Counted from the stretch's first letter, positions 9,482 to 20,098 are shown. The stretch: 64,000 nucleotides of DNA from Mycobacteroides immunogenum (GCF_001605725.1 NZ_CP011530.1:3348001-3412000); one strand, 5' to 3'. Notes: generated by a model not told the origin, from the letters alone. A program made the numbers and translations.

Positions 9482-10685
9482 GCGACCTGGCCAGGTCCCC
9501 GCGCTTGCCCACCGTGACACGTTCCAGCCCCAACCACGACGCCATGCTGACAAGCTGCCCGGCCAGTGGGCCGCAGATGTGCGCCGGGTCTCGGCCCTCT
9601 TCGGCGAAGGCGCCGACGACATTGAGCGTCCCGGCCGCACGGTCTGCCTTGAGGTCGACCCTGCCGACGAGTTGGCCATCGAGCAGGAACGGCCAGACGT
9701 AGTAGCCGTACTGCCGTTTGGGAGCCGGCGTATAGATCTCGATGCGGTAGTGAAAATCAAAGAGCCGCTCGACCCTCGGGCGAAAAAAGATCAGCGGATC
9801 AAAGGGGCATAGCAGCGCCGTTCCCCGATCGGCGCGCGGAATCGTCTGCCCAACAGCCAGATATGCCGGCGCGCTCCACCCCTCGACGGCAACCTTCTCG
9901 ACTTCCCCCGCGTCGGCGAGCGCGGCCAGCGCGGGTTTGATCTGCCCGGCCGAGAGGCGGAAGTAGTCGCGGATATCGGCCTCGGTTCCCACGCCCAGGG
10001 CGCGCACAGCTCGGCGCGCGAGCTCCAGTACCGCCTCTTCGTCGGACACCTCACGCTGGTAGATATCGGCGGGAATCACCTTGTGCGCCACCTGATAATG
10101 CCGTGAGAACCCGACGCGTTTGTCGGTCGTCAGCTCACCCGAGGAAAACAGTGCTTCGGCGATCCATTTGGTCTCGCTGCGATCCCACCATGGGCCTTTG
10201 CGCCCCGGCGCCTCCCGCTCCAGATACGCCTCGATCTGGCCGGCCGTGCAGGGGCCCAGTTCGGCGACCGCACCGAGAACCTCGTCGACGAGGCCCGGAT
10301 TCTCTTCGACAAACTTTCGCGCCCAACGTCCGTGCCGGTACTCGCGCATACGCCAACGCATCAACGGCCAATCCTGGATGGACATCAATGCCGCCTCGTG
10401 CGCCCAGTACTCGATGAGCAGGCGCGGTGTGCGGGCGCTGTGGCTCCACGCGGCATCGTCCAGCAGATTGCGGTCGTAGGGCCCTAGCCTGCTGAACACC
10501 GGCGCGTAGTGCGCGCGTACGGCCACCGATACCGAATCGAGTTGCAGCACCTGGATTCTGGAGATGAGTTTGCGCAGGTGCGCGCGGGTCACCGGGGCGT
10601 TTGACACGCCGGTTGTATCGGTGAAGCCCTGCGCCGCGATCGCGATACGTCGCGCCTGCGCGGTACTCAAGGCCGATCGGCTCAC
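9453..10685 (-). CDS. AlkZ/YcaQ-like winged-helix DNA glycosylase family protein
   Basis: 410 residues. The N-terminus LSTAQARRIAIAAQGF is the hallmark of the YcaQ/AlkZ family, which contains DNA glycosylases that unhook interstrand crosslinks and remove bulky alkyl lesions. Further family features are the SVxVRAHYAPVFSRLGPY region and the C-terminal DLKADR segment. The catalytic QxQ-type residues were not verified. The GTG start overlaps the stop of the upstream lipoprotein gene (GTGA), making it the last gene of the thyA operon. Confidence 0.8.
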   Translation of the reverse strand: MSRSALSTAQARRIAIAAQGFTDTTGVSNAPVTRAHLRKLISRIQVLQLDSVSVAVRAHYAPVFSRLGPYDRNLLDDAAWSHSARTPRLLIEYWAHEAALMSIQDWPLMRWRMREYRHGRWARKFVEENPGLVDEVLGAVAELGPCTAGQIEAYLEREAPGRKGPWWDRSETKWIAEALFSSGELTTDKRVGFSRHYQVAHKVIPADIYQREVSDEEAVLELARRAVRALGVGTEADIRDYFRLSAGQIKPALAALADAGEVEKVAVEGWSAPAYLAVGQTIPRADRGTALLCPFDPLIFFRPRVERLFDFHYRIEIYTPAPKRQYGYYVWPFLLDGQLVGRVDLKADRAAGTLNVVGAFAEEGRDPAHICGPLAGQLVSMASWLGLERVTVGKRGDLARSLSGALRTTR

Positions 10686-11371
10686 CGGGCTCCCACAAGA
10701 CGGGTCAACCAGTCGGGGTCGGACGGGTCGATCAGCTCGCCCGAGCTGTCGACAACACCCGGCACACCACCCAGGCCGTGCGCGATGAGCTGCTGTTCGT
10801 TACCTTCGGCGCGCTGGCGATCGCCGTCACTGACCTGAAGCGACGAGATGTCATGCAGCACCTCACCGGTGACCCCTGCCCCGGCCGCTATCTCACTGAT
10901 CTGCAAGTTCGTGAGGTTTCCGACGCCTTCGACCGGCTGCCTGCGGAACATCTCGCCGATGAAGCCCAGGATCACCGCGTCGGTGGCACCGGATTTCTTG
11001 ATGAGAAACAGCGAGGCCGCTGCCCGCGATGAATAGTCGCCACTGGCCGAAATCCGGTCCAGAAAGCTCACCGGCCGATAGGTCACCTGCAACCGCCCCG
11101 TGGTGACGTACTTCGTGATGTCATCGCCGTATTGGGCCTCGAACCGCTGGCAGAACGGGCACTGGAAATCGAGAAAGACAGTGATCCCGGCGGCCACATC
11201 ACCGGCACCGCCGACCGTCACGCCCGCCCCCTGGCTACTCCCCCAACCCGCGGCTGCCGCCGGAGCCGACGGGCTTCCGTCCACGACGCGCGTGCAGCCA
11301 GTCAGCACCAACAGCACCATGAACGCCAGCAGTAGCGCCCTCGGGGCGCCTCCCCCGCGCGGGAGGCTCAT
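10682..11371 (-). CDS. DsbA-like thioredoxin-fold lipoprotein
   Basis: 229 residues. The signal peptide ends in the lipobox LTGC (Cys26), so the protein should be lipid-anchored outside the membrane. The thioredoxin-fold active site is FLDFQCPFC (Cys71, Cys74), and the fold continues with the GGVPGVV cis-proline-like segment near the end. Probable thiol oxidoreductase or disulfide chaperone for exported proteins. It overlaps dfrA by ATGA at its start and the AlkZ-like gene at its end. Confidence 0.85.
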   Translation of the reverse strand: MSLPRGGGAPRALLLAFMVLLVLTGCTRVVDGSPSAPAAAAGWGSSQGAGVTVGGAGDVAAGITVFLDFQCPFCQRFEAQYGDDITKYVTTGRLQVTYRPVSFLDRISASGDYSSRAAASLFLIKKSGATDAVILGFIGEMFRRQPVEGVGNLTNLQISEIAAGAGVTGEVLHDISSLQVSDGDRQRAEGNEQQLIAHGLGGVPGVVDSSGELIDPSDPDWLTRLVGAR

Positions 11372-11859
11372 CCGTCGGCCCTCCGATAGCTCAAAAACTG
11401 ATACCGCAGGCCGGATTCACTTGTCTGCCAATCATTTTCCTCGACAACCCAACCGTCACCGAGCTGCGGAGCCAGAGCGTCACCCGCCACATCGGCGTCC
11501 ACCACTGTCACCTCGCACCGCTGCGCCAACGGCAGGAACAGCCGATAGATCTCGCCCCCACCGATCACCCACGGCGACTCGTCAGATGCCGCCAGGGCCG
11601 CGTCCGTGCACCCGACGGCCAGCGCCCCGTCCGGCTCGAACAACGCATCCCTGGTCAGCACGATGTTGGGCCGCCCCGGCAACGGCCGGACACTGGCGGG
11701 AAGCGATTCCCAGGTCTTGCGACCCATGATCACCGTGTGCCCCATGGTGATTCGCTTGAAGCGCGCCTGATCTTCGGGCAGTCGCCACGGGATCGCGCCA
11801 TCCGCACCGATGACGCCGCCGCGCGATTGTGCCCAAATCAGCCCGATGGTCCCCGTCAT
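11368..11859 (-). CDS. dfrA: Dihydrofolate reductase
   Basis: 163 residues. Reduces dihydrofolate with NADPH, regenerating the cofactor consumed by ThyA. Family landmarks: [13 protein letters not shown] start, [12 protein letters not shown] with the substrate-binding acidic residue, GRKTWESLP and [10 protein letters not shown]. Start ATG overlaps the thyA stop by four bases, giving translational coupling of two sequential enzymes. Same order as Rv2764c-Rv2763c. Confidence 0.95.
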   Translation of the reverse strand: MTGTIGLIWAQSRGGVIGADGAIPWRLPEDQARFKRITMGHTVIMGRKTWESLPASVRPLPGRPNIVLTRDALFEPDGALAVGCTDAALAASDESPWVIGGGEIYRLFLPLAQRCEVTVVDADVAGDALAPQLGDGWVVEENDWQTSESGLRYQFLSYRRADG

Positions 11860-12656
11860 ACCGCGACAGGCGCCTTGATGGCCGGATGGTGCTGATAGTT
11901 CTCGACAGTGATGTCCTCGTATCCGTAGTCGAATATCGAATCACGCTGCGCCAGAACAAGCCGGGGATACGGATAGGGATCGCGACTGAGCTGCTCGGTG
12001 ACCTGCTCGATGTGGTTGTCGTAGATATGGCAGTCGCCGCCGGTCCACACGAAGTCGCCCACGCCGAGCCCTGCCTGCGCCGCCATCATGTGGGTGAGCA
12101 GTGCATAGCTGGCGATATTGAAGGGCACGCCGAGAAACAGATCAGCACTGCGCTGATACAGCTGACAGCTCAGCTTGCCGTCGGCGACATAAAACTGAAA
12201 GAACGCGTGACACGGGGGCAGCGCCATCTGCGGAATCTCGCCGACGTTCCACGCCGAAACAATGTTGCGGCGCGAATCCGGGTTGGTGCGCAGCAGGTCC
12301 AGTGCGGCGCTGATCTGATCGATGTGCTCCCCCGAAGGAGTCGGCCAGGAACGCCACTGCACCCCGTATACGGGGCCGAGTTCGCCGGTCTCCGAGGCCC
12401 ACTCATCCCAGATCGTGACGCCGCGCTCCTGCAGCCAGCGCACATTGGATTCTCCACGCAGGAACCAGAGCAGCTCGTAGATCACCGACTTCAGGTGAAC
12501 CTTCTTGGTGGTGATCAGCGGGAAGCCATCAGCCAAGCGATAGCGCAGCTGATGCCCGAAGACGCTACGGGTACCGGTGCCGGTGCGATCCGACTTCGGC
12601 GTGCCCTGTTCGAGCACGAGACGCAGCAGATCCTCGTAGGGAGTGGGAACGGACAC
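11856..12656 (-). CDS. thyA: Thymidylate synthase, folate-dependent
   Basis: 266 residues. Makes dTMP from dUMP and methylenetetrahydrofolate. Visible family sequence: [13 protein letters not shown] with the phosphate-binding Arg, the catalytic Cys in [13 protein letters not shown], and [20 protein letters not shown] at 12656 is six bases after TAAGCT (12663-12668, minus strand) and lacks a Shine-Dalgarno, so the operon promoter is probably leaderless. First of four overlapping genes (thyA, dfrA, DsbA-like lipoprotein, AlkZ-like). Confidence 0.95.
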   Translation of the reverse strand: MSVPTPYEDLLRLVLEQGTPKSDRTGTGTRSVFGHQLRYRLADGFPLITTKKVHLKSVIYELLWFLRGESNVRWLQERGVTIWDEWASETGELGPVYGVQWRSWPTPSGEHIDQISAALDLLRTNPDSRRNIVSAWNVGEIPQMALPPCHAFFQFYVADGKLSCQLYQRSADLFLGVPFNIASYALLTHMMAAQAGLGVGDFVWTGGDCHIYDNHIEQVTEQLSRDPYPYPRLVLAQRDSIFDYGYEDITVENYQHHPAIKAPVAV

Positions 12657-12729
12657 GCAGCTAGCTTACGTCGGGGCTACGACGAAGCCGGGGTCCCCAA
12701 CACAGACAGCGCGCCCCGCGGGCTGCGTA

Positions 12730-14007
12730 CTACGGTTTGGCGAGCGCTTCCACCCTGGCAACGATGTCTGCGCGCAAGGCGTCTGCCTGTTCCGCGGTCA
12801 GCGCTCCGGCAGCGAATTTGCAGACGATGGTGAACTCCGCGCCGATCGAATAGACCTCGTAGCGCGATGCCTGGGGCACGGCCTGAGCGCGCCCCTTCTC
12901 GGTGCGCGGCGTGGTCAGCTGAGCGTCGAAATCTTCCATGGCCAGGCCCGGCGGTAACGGCGGGCTGGGTAATACTCCGGGATTGGTGATCCTGATGAAC
13001 GGACCGAATTCACCGGTGAGCGCCGCACCCCCGATGTGGTAGACGCTTTGCAGAAGAAACCCACTGCTGATGTCGTCATTGATCTGGCTCGCCACCGCGG
13101 CGCCGATCCGCACCGGGTCGTCATTCATCCCGACCTTGACTTGGCCGCGAGCGACCATGATGCCGTTGGCGATCTCACCGAGCTCGGCAGGCGGCGTCAG
13201 ATGCTTGCGGTAGTCCACGAGTGATTCGAAACCCAGATTCACCGCCGCGTCGTGATCGACGCGAATCAGGGCACGTTCGGCCAGCGCGATCACCCCGGTG
13301 ACGAGTGTGTTCACGGTGGTCTGACGTCGACGCGCCGAGGCACGCAGCGAGGCGGAGAGGTTCGGGTCGAAGCGCTGTTTCCAGCCCAGCACCGTCCGCG
13401 AGGTCGCCGAATCATCGTGTTGGCCACCGCCCCAGGACGTCGGGCCGAACCACGACTTTTGCGGCAGCGGGGTCTGCCGCAGGCCCCGTTGCGCCATGGC
13501 GTATTCCGGGGCCACCGGGATCGGCTGACGTGGCAGCGGTGGAATTTCGCCGTTCACCACGATTTCGGTATAGAGCTCCCACAATTCGTAGAAATACGAA
13601 TAACTCAAGCGCGCGTCGGCGATCGAGTGATCCACTCCCACCGCGACGGCACTACCGGGGCCATCCGGATACACCAAGATCGCGTAGGTTCCGTCATCCA
13701 GCGACAGCACCGGGAGCGCCGCGACATCCCGCAGCGGTTGGTCGTGCACAGATACGACGCTGTCGCGGACGCCTTCGGTGGTCACTCGAAATCGGCGGCC
13801 GACAGGCTCGACCCGGGCCGCGAGGTAGGGATGCTTGCGTTGCATGGCCGCACCCGCGGCACGCAGGGCCGTGACGTTCAGATCGCCCCGCAGCCACGCG
13901 ACGTACCAGATGGTCGTGTACTTGCGCAGATGGTTCAATTCCGATTCCGCCACCGACAGCATCCGCTGGATACCGATGGATTCTTCGACGCGCAGTGGGG
14001 CACTCAA
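12730..14007 (-). CDS. PapA5-like acyltransferase (condensation-domain fold)
   Basis: About 425 residues. The protein has the CoA-dependent acyltransferase/condensation fold; the active-site motif reads VDHSIADA, a degenerate form of HHxxxD(G) in which the second His and the Asp are kept. This resembles PapA5-type enzymes that esterify mycobacterial lipids, so an acyl transfer to an alcohol is likely. The start is uncertain: the annotated TTG has no good ribosome site, and the next in-frame ATG is 15 codons in. It stands alone, with an AT-rich 180-bp region upstream. Confidence 0.65.
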   Translation of the reverse strand: MSAPLRVEESIGIQRMLSVAESELNHLRKYTTIWYVAWLRGDLNVTALRAAGAAMQRKHPYLAARVEPVGRRFRVTTEGVRDSVVSVHDQPLRDVAALPVLSLDDGTYAILVYPDGPGSAVAVGVDHSIADARLSYSYFYELWELYTEIVVNGEIPPLPRQPIPVAPEYAMAQRGLRQTPLPQKSWFGPTSWGGGQHDDSATSRTVLGWKQRFDPNLSASLRASARRRQTTVNTLVTGVIALAERALIRVDHDAAVNLGFESLVDYRKHLTPPAELGEIANGIMVARGQVKVGMNDDPVRIGAAVASQINDDISSGFLLQSVYHIGGAALTGEFGPFIRITNPGVLPSPPLPPGLAMEDFDAQLTTPRTEKGRAQAVPQASRYEVYSIGAEFTIVCKFAAGALTAEQADALRADIVARVEALAKP

Positions 14008-14189
14008 GGGCGAATTCCAATTTCACATGGGCGGAACAGGTTTCAAGGGCACTGTATGCGCGTTATGTGGATATGCAAGATACCCAAAGATTCCGCGTCA
14101 TTAACATCGCGTGATATTTACAGTTCGATGTAACAGATTACGCAGAATATGACAGATTCGAATTTGCCGACGAATGCAGCGGAATACGC

Positions 14190-14660
14190 CTATGACGATC
14201 CGGACGATCGGTGCCGCAAGCGGCCGGCCACACCATACACACTGCGCAGCACCGTGCGGACGGCATAGAACCCTGCAATCAACGTCAAGGCCAGCATCAC
14301 CAGAAACATCACCAGCCAGTTGCTCCGGGTGTGCTCGATGTTCCACCAGATCACCGTGAATAGAACCGCGCCGACGAATACCAGAATGTCGCGCCAGCCG
14401 CCGCCGTAGGACAGCGCGGCCTCACGCAGCGAGCGGCCGCGGTCATTGCTCGCGACAAGATCATCGATGCGCTGATCGATCATGCGACGGACCGCCGCGC
14501 GGCGTTCTGCCTGCTGCTCGGGAATGCGGTCCAGCAGATCGAAGTCCTTGGCGATCATCTCCCGAATATCCGGGGGCTTAAGGTTTCCCGCTACCGCACC
14601 CAGCAGCGCGCCACCGGCGATGGGCGCGGCCCCCAGGGCAAGTTCGGCAAGTCCGGGCAT
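14190..14660 (-). CDS. Small membrane protein of the dapB cluster
   Basis: 156 residues. ATG at 14660 follows a GGAGG ribosome site. The N-terminal quarter is Ala/Gly-rich and hydrophobic (residues 5-27), the middle is a charged helix (REMIAKDFDLLDRIPEQQAE, then RRAAVRRMIDQRIDDL), and two transmembrane helices lie near residues 90-128 (DILVFVGAVLFTVIWW; VMFLVMLALTLIAGFYA). No family function is recognised. It follows the flavodoxin-like gene by 10 bases on the same strand. Confidence 0.7.
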   Translation of the reverse strand: MPGLAELALGAAPIAGGALLGAVAGNLKPPDIREMIAKDFDLLDRIPEQQAERRAAVRRMIDQRIDDLVASNDRGRSLREAALSYGGGWRDILVFVGAVLFTVIWWNIEHTRSNWLVMFLVMLALTLIAGFYAVRTVLRSVYGVAGRLRHRSSGSS

Positions 14661-14670
14661 GCCTGCCTCC

Positions 14671-15123
14671 TCATTGCATCAAGATCGCGGCGAGTGTGCC
14701 GCCAAGGTTATAGGCCTGTTCACGCACGGATGCGTCGATCGGGCCCACCACCTCAAGCACGTCTGCTGCCTTCTCCAGCGCCAGCCCGGTCACGATCTTG
14801 TCGACCGCCGTCACCGCGCCCACGGTGTCGTTGTTGCCGTGCACCCACACGCCGTACGGGCGCGCGGCCACATGATCGAGGCTTGGGTAGTAGACGGTGT
14901 CGAAAAAATGCTTGAGGGCGCCAGACATGTACCCGAAATTGGCCGTGGTGCCGAACAAGTAGCCATCGGCGTCCAGCATGTCGGAGATCGTCGCGGCGAG
15001 CGCCGGCCGCGCCACCACCTCGACCCCCGAGATATCCGGATCCCTCGTACCCTCCAGCACCGCTTCCAACAGCTCTCGGGTAGCCGGCGATGGAGTGTGG
15101 TGCACCACCAGCAGACGACTCAC
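14671..15123 (-). CDS. Flavodoxin-like / NADPH-dependent FMN reductase family protein
   Basis: 150 residues. The flavodoxin fold is recognisable from LLVVHHTPSPATRELLEAVL (phosphate loop region), then GYLFGTTANFGYMSGALKHF, the WrbA-like FMN-binding segment. It probably binds FMN as a quinone or nitro reductase, or an electron carrier. GTG at 15123 overlaps the preceding stop (GTGA). Corresponds by position to Rv2771c. Confidence 0.8.
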   Translation of the reverse strand: MSRLLVVHHTPSPATRELLEAVLEGTRDPDISGVEVVARPALAATISDMLDADGYLFGTTANFGYMSGALKHFFDTVYYPSLDHVAARPYGVWVHGNNDTVGAVTAVDKIVTGLALEKAADVLEVVGPIDASVREQAYNLGGTLAAILMQ

Positions 15124-15581
15124 CTTGCCGCGTCCTGCTGCATCTGCACCGCAGTGCGCATGGTCTCGCGGGCGCGGCCCCGATCTCCGGCGTAGTCGTA
15201 CGCGCGTGCCAACCGGTACCAACCGACCCAGTCGTCGGGTTCGGCCTCAACCTCGGCCTTCACCGTCGCAAAGAGCGCATCGGCGTCTTCGCGGTTGATC
15301 CGTCCGGAGGGCGTGGTCCGCAACGCGCTCACATCCAGATCGCGGCCCTGTTCCACCGCCAGCGCGGCCAGCCGTTGATGCGCGAAACCCGCACGCAGAG
15401 TAGCGATCATGGCCCACAAGCCGATGAACGGAAGGATCAGCACACCGATCCCCATACCGATCGCGGCTGGCTTGCCGCTCTGCACGAGGGCGATACCCAT
15501 CTTCCCCAGGATCAGGAAATACACCACCATCGCCACACACATGAACGCGATGAGGATCTTGACTCTGGCCGCGGCGGACAC
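15120..15581 (-). CDS. Membrane protein with C-terminal TPR-like segment
   Basis: 153 residues from a GTG at 15581. Two transmembrane helices (about 8-26 and 37-63) precede a soluble region ending in EAEPDDWVGWYRLARAYDY plus GRARETMRTAV, which looks like one tetratricopeptide-type helical hairpin as in CcmI-like assembly proteins. No role is established. Corresponds to Rv2772c by position, between dapB and the flavodoxin-like gene. Confidence 0.75.
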   Translation of the reverse strand: MSAAARVKILIAFMCVAMVVYFLILGKMGIALVQSGKPAAIGMGIGVLILPFIGLWAMIATLRAGFAHQRLAALAVEQGRDLDVSALRTTPSGRINREDADALFATVKAEVEAEPDDWVGWYRLARAYDYAGDRGRARETMRTAVQMQQDAAR

Positions 15582-15610
15582 TTACGCCTCTCGGTCTTCG
15601 CGCACGCGGC

Positions 15611-16733
<1,123 letters not shown>

Positions 16734-17102
16734 ATGTCGGGCCGCAAGCGATACGCGCGCGTGGGGGGCTTCGTGATCGCCCTTCTCGCGGCCGTGTGCT
16801 TCCTCGGACCCGCCGCCCACGGGCAGATGTTCGGATGGCGAGCTGCGGTCGTCGGAACTTCGCCAGCAACGAGCCTGCTGCCCGAAGAAATCCACGAGCA
16901 TGTCAAAAGCTCGGTAAACGCGGCGGTCACCCGCATCCGTCAGCAACCCAGTTCGATACCGGTTCCGCTCGGGATCGTGCTGACCACTCTCTTGGGTGCC
17001 AGTCTGTTGGCACTGCTTGCCGCGCGAGGTTTCGTGTTCTCGCGCGCTCCCGACAACTTGGGACGACAACGCCTTATCACCATCGGGATAGATCGACGCT
17101 GA
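16734..17102 (+). CDS. Small two-helix membrane protein, paralogue of the 62.0-62.4 kb gene
   Basis: 122 residues. ATG at 16734 is seven bases after TACTCT (16721-16726), with no ribosome site. Architecture: MSGRKRY start, a signal-like helix (FVIALLAAVCFLGPAA), an extracytoplasmic loop of about 50 residues, a second helix (VLTTLLGASLLALLAARG), then a cytoplasmic tail ending RAPDNLGRQRLITIGIDRR. The start, helix spacing and GRQRL tail recur in the gene at 62044-62418. No known domain; function unknown. Confidence 0.65.
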   Translation: MSGRKRYARVGGFVIALLAAVCFLGPAAHGQMFGWRAAVVGTSPATSLLPEEIHEHVKSSVNAAVTRIRQQPSSIPVPLGIVLTTLLGASLLALLAARGFVFSRAPDNLGRQRLITIGIDRR

Positions 17103-17223
17103 GCTGCCGCTGAGACGGCAAAGACGCCGTCATACGCGTCTCCTCACCCATCTATCCATAAGTCGCGCAATCCGCACGTAGCCATAGCTGCAGCGACTCT
17201 TCATCCCGATAGGGCTTACTTCC

Positions 17224-19473
17224 ATGACGACTTCTGTCACCGAGCAGACCGCCAAGCCGTCGCTACTGCAGAATCTGCGGCACGACCTTCCGGCCTCCCT
17301 CGTCGTATTCCTCGTCGCGTTGCCGCTGTCTCTGGGTATCGCGATTGCTTCTGGAGCCCCGCTGATGGCGGGTCTCATCGCGGCCGTAGTCGGCGGCATT
17401 GTCGCCGGCTCGCTCGGCGGATCACCACTACAGGTCAGCGGTCCGGCCGCCGGCCTCACCGTGGTCGTTGCCGAAATCATCAACACGTTCGGCTGGCAGG
17501 TGGCATGCCTGATCACCATCGGTGCGGGCGTGCTGCAGATCCTCTTCGGACTCAGCCGGATCGCGCGTGCCGCGCTGGCCATCGCGCCCGTCGTGGTGCA
17601 CGCGATGCTGGCCGGTATCGGTGTGACCATCGCACTGCAGCAGATCCACGTCCTGATGGGCGGCTCGTCGCAGAGCTCCGCCTGGCAGAACCTCAAGGCA
17701 CTGCCCCCGGGCGTCATCAACCATCACCTGCCCGACGTGATCATCGGCGTGATGGTGATCGCGATCCTGCTGCTGTGGCCCAAGCTGCCGCCCAAGATCC
17801 GCATGGTGCCCGGCGCGCTGGTGGCCATCGTTGTCGCCACCGCCTTCGCGGTGCTGACCAACTCCCCTGCCGAACGAATCACCTTGGCGGGCGATTTCTT
17901 TGATGCCATCAGCCTGCCGACGCTGACCGGTCCGGCGAACGGCGACTGGGCCGGGGTGCTGCTGGCGGTGCTGACTGTCGCGCTGATCGCGAGCGTCGAG
18001 TCGCTGCTATCCGCCGTCGCGGTGGACAAGCTGCACACCGGGCCCCGGACCAACTTCGATCGCGAGATGATCGGCCAGGGCAGCGCCAACGTGGTGTCCG
18101 GCTTCCTGGGTGGTCTGCCCGTCACCGGTGTGATCGTCCGCAGCTCGACCAACGTCGCCGCCGGGGCCAAGACCCGCGCCTCGGCCATCCTGCACGGCGT
18201 CTGGGTGCTGCTGTTCGCCTCGCTGTTCAGCGGCCTGGTGCAGCTCATCCCCAAGGCCGCGCTGGCCGGTCTGCTGATTGTCATCGGTATCCAGCTGGTC
18301 AAGTTGGCTCATATGAAACTTGCTTGGCGCACAGGAGATCTGGCGGTGTACGCCATCACCATGGTCTGCGTGGTGTTCCTCAACCTGCTGGAAGGCGTGG
18401 GGATCGGCCTGCTGGTCGCCATCGGGATTCTGGTGGGGCGGGTGATGCGGGCACACATGGACGCCCGTCCGTTCGGCACCGAGGGATCGCGGCAGTGGCA
18501 CGTCGAACTCGACGGCACGCTGAGCTTCCTGTCGCTCCCCCGCCTCACCAAGACGCTCAGCACCGTCCCGCCGGGCGCGCATGTCACGCTGGCCATCAAC
18601 GCCGACTATGTCGATCACGCCATCTCCGAAGCCATCTCCGACTGGAAGCGCGCTCATGAAGCGGTGGGCGGCACCGTGATGATCGTGGAGTCTTCCCACG
18701 CGAAGCTGCACCACGCTCACACCACTCGCCCGAAGCGTCACTTCGTCTCGCGCGCTGTCGGTTTGGTGCCGTGGCGGTCGTGGCGCCGGGAACAGAACGG
18801 CGAAGCGGGCGCGTCGATCATCGACGGCATCAATGAATACAACAGCCGCGGTTCGGGTGCGTTGCGGCCGCATGTCACCGAGTTGGCCGACTACCAGGAT
18901 CCCGACGCGCTCTTCCTCACCTGCGGCGATTCACGCATTCTGCCGAACGTCATCACGGCAAGCGGCCCGGGAGATCTGTTCACGATCCGCAATGTCGGCA
19001 ACGTGGTACCCACCGATCCCGCCGATGGTTCGGTTGACGCCTCGCTCGACTTCGCGATCAACCAGCTGAACGTGAGTTCGGTTGTCGTGTGCGGACATTC
19101 ATCGTGCGGAGCCATGAAGGCACTGCTGACAGAATCGACCGATGCACCCACCACCCCGGTGGGACGCTGGCTCGACTACGCCCGCGACAGCCTTATCGCC
19201 TTCCAGGAGCACCATCCGGCGCGGGCGAGCGCGGAGGCACACGGGTTCAACGAGGTCGACCAGCTCGGCGTCGTGAATGTGGCCATCCAGGTGGAGCGCC
19301 TCATTCACCACCCGATCCTGGCGGGGGCCGTGGTATCCGGGCGGGTACGTGTGGTCGGCACGTTCTTCAACATCGCCGAAGCACACGTCTACGAGGTAGA
19401 CGAGAATGGGATAGTCGGGCAGGACGGCAACTCTGACGGAGTCCTCGAGGACCCCGCCCCTGCCCTCAGCTGA
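17224..19473 (+). CDS. SulP family anion transporter fused to beta-carbonic anhydrase
   Basis: 749 residues. The first about 400 residues form a SulP membrane domain (opening DLPASLVVFLVALPLSLGIA), followed by a STAS-like segment around 420-490, then a beta-class carbonic anhydrase. The zinc site is visible as TCGDSR (about 562) and VCGHSSCG (about 622). The fusion, also present in M. tuberculosis Rv3273, would couple bicarbonate transport with CO2/bicarbonate interconversion; sulfate transport is a less likely alternative. It has no obvious operon partner and ends eight bases from the opposing AldR-like gene. Confidence 0.9.
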   Translation: MTTSVTEQTAKPSLLQNLRHDLPASLVVFLVALPLSLGIAIASGAPLMAGLIAAVVGGIVAGSLGGSPLQVSGPAAGLTVVVAEIINTFGWQVACLITIGAGVLQILFGLSRIARAALAIAPVVVHAMLAGIGVTIALQQIHVLMGGSSQSSAWQNLKALPPGVINHHLPDVIIGVMVIAILLLWPKLPPKIRMVPGALVAIVVATAFAVLTNSPAERITLAGDFFDAISLPTLTGPANGDWAGVLLAVLTVALIASVESLLSAVAVDKLHTGPRTNFDREMIGQGSANVVSGFLGGLPVTGVIVRSSTNVAAGAKTRASAILHGVWVLLFASLFSGLVQLIPKAALAGLLIVIGIQLVKLAHMKLAWRTGDLAVYAITMVCVVFLNLLEGVGIGLLVAIGILVGRVMRAHMDARPFGTEGSRQWHVELDGTLSFLSLPRLTKTLSTVPPGAHVTLAINADYVDHAISEAISDWKRAHEAVGGTVMIVESSHAKLHHAHTTRPKRHFVSRAVGLVPWRSWRREQNGEAGASIIDGINEYNSRGSGALRPHVTELADYQDPDALFLTCGDSRILPNVITASGPGDLFTIRNVGNVVPTDPADGSVDASLDFAINQLNVSSVVVCGHSSCGAMKALLTESTDAPTTPVGRWLDYARDSLIAFQEHHPARASAEAHGFNEVDQLGVVNVAIQVERLIHHPILAGAVVSGRVRVVGTFFNIAEAHVYEVDENGIVGQDGNSDGVLEDPAPALS

Positions 19474-19481
19474 TCGGCGAC

Positions 19482-19997
19482 CTACAGGGGCGCTCCCCCG
19501 CGTAGGTGTTCGAAGATCAACGACGTCTGCGTGCCCGCGACATCGGGCTGTGCGTTGAGTTTCTCAACGACGAAGGACCTCAGGTCCTCGGTGTCGCGGG
19601 CGGCGACGTGCAGGATGTAATCGTCGGCGCCCGCGAGAAAGTACACGTCGATAACCTGCGGCAGCGCACGGATGTCCCGGATGAAGGTGCGGATCTTTCC
19701 GCGCGCGTTGGCCTGCAAGCTGACCGAGATCATCGCCTGCAGCGGCCGGCCGATGGCCGCGGGGTCGACATCGGTGAAGAATCCACGGATCACGCCCGCT
19801 TCCTGCAGGCGCCGGACCCGTCCATGACAGGTCGATGCAGCGATCCCCACGGCTTCAGCCAGCGCACTGTTGGGGATACGTGCGTCGTCATGCAGTTCCA
19901 TCAGGATGCGGCGGTCGACATCGTCGAGCTCCACGCGCCGAACATCATTCGGCGTGGCTGGTATGTCGAACCGAGATTCCGGTGATTTTGCGACCAT
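19482..19997 (-). CDS. Lrp/AsnC family regulator, AldR-like
   Basis: 171 residues. N-terminal winged helix (VELDDVDRRILMELHDDARI, then STCHGRVRRLQEAGVIRGF) and C-terminal ligand-binding RAM domain. It is divergent from ald exactly as AldR (Rv2779c) is in M. tuberculosis, where it senses amino acids and controls alanine dehydrogenase. The ATG at 19997 lies six bases after TAGATT (20004-20009, minus strand), so it is probably leaderless. Confidence 0.9.
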   Translation of the reverse strand: MVAKSPESRFDIPATPNDVRRVELDDVDRRILMELHDDARIPNSALAEAVGIAASTCHGRVRRLQEAGVIRGFFTDVDPAAIGRPLQAMISVSLQANARGKIRTFIRDIRALPQVIDVYFLAGADDYILHVAARDTEDLRSFVVEKLNAQPDVAGTQTSLIFEHLRGGAPL

Positions 19998-20098
19998 TTT
20001 TGCAATCTACCGAATCTTCCACACAAATATTGCAGGTTTATCGACGCTTCTTCACACTTGAACGCGAGACTTAGTTTTGAAACAGGAGAAGAAGAATC
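19998..20098. promoter_or_regulatory. Divergent aldR-like/ald control region
   Basis: 101 AT-rich bases between the regulator and ald. Two TTGCA-type elements (TTTTTGCAAT at 19996-20005 and AATATTGCAGG at 20026-20036) are spaced about three helical turns apart, the kind of repeated site bound by Lrp/AsnC octamers. The left one overlaps the regulator promoter. The ald ribosome site AGGAGAAG is at the right end. Binding is inferred. Confidence 0.4.

Noticed and set aside
14095..14130. ACATCG...CGATGT repeat upstream of the PapA5-like gene
   Set aside because: Arms of only six bases with a 16-base spacer in an AT-rich region; too weak to call an operator or terminator.
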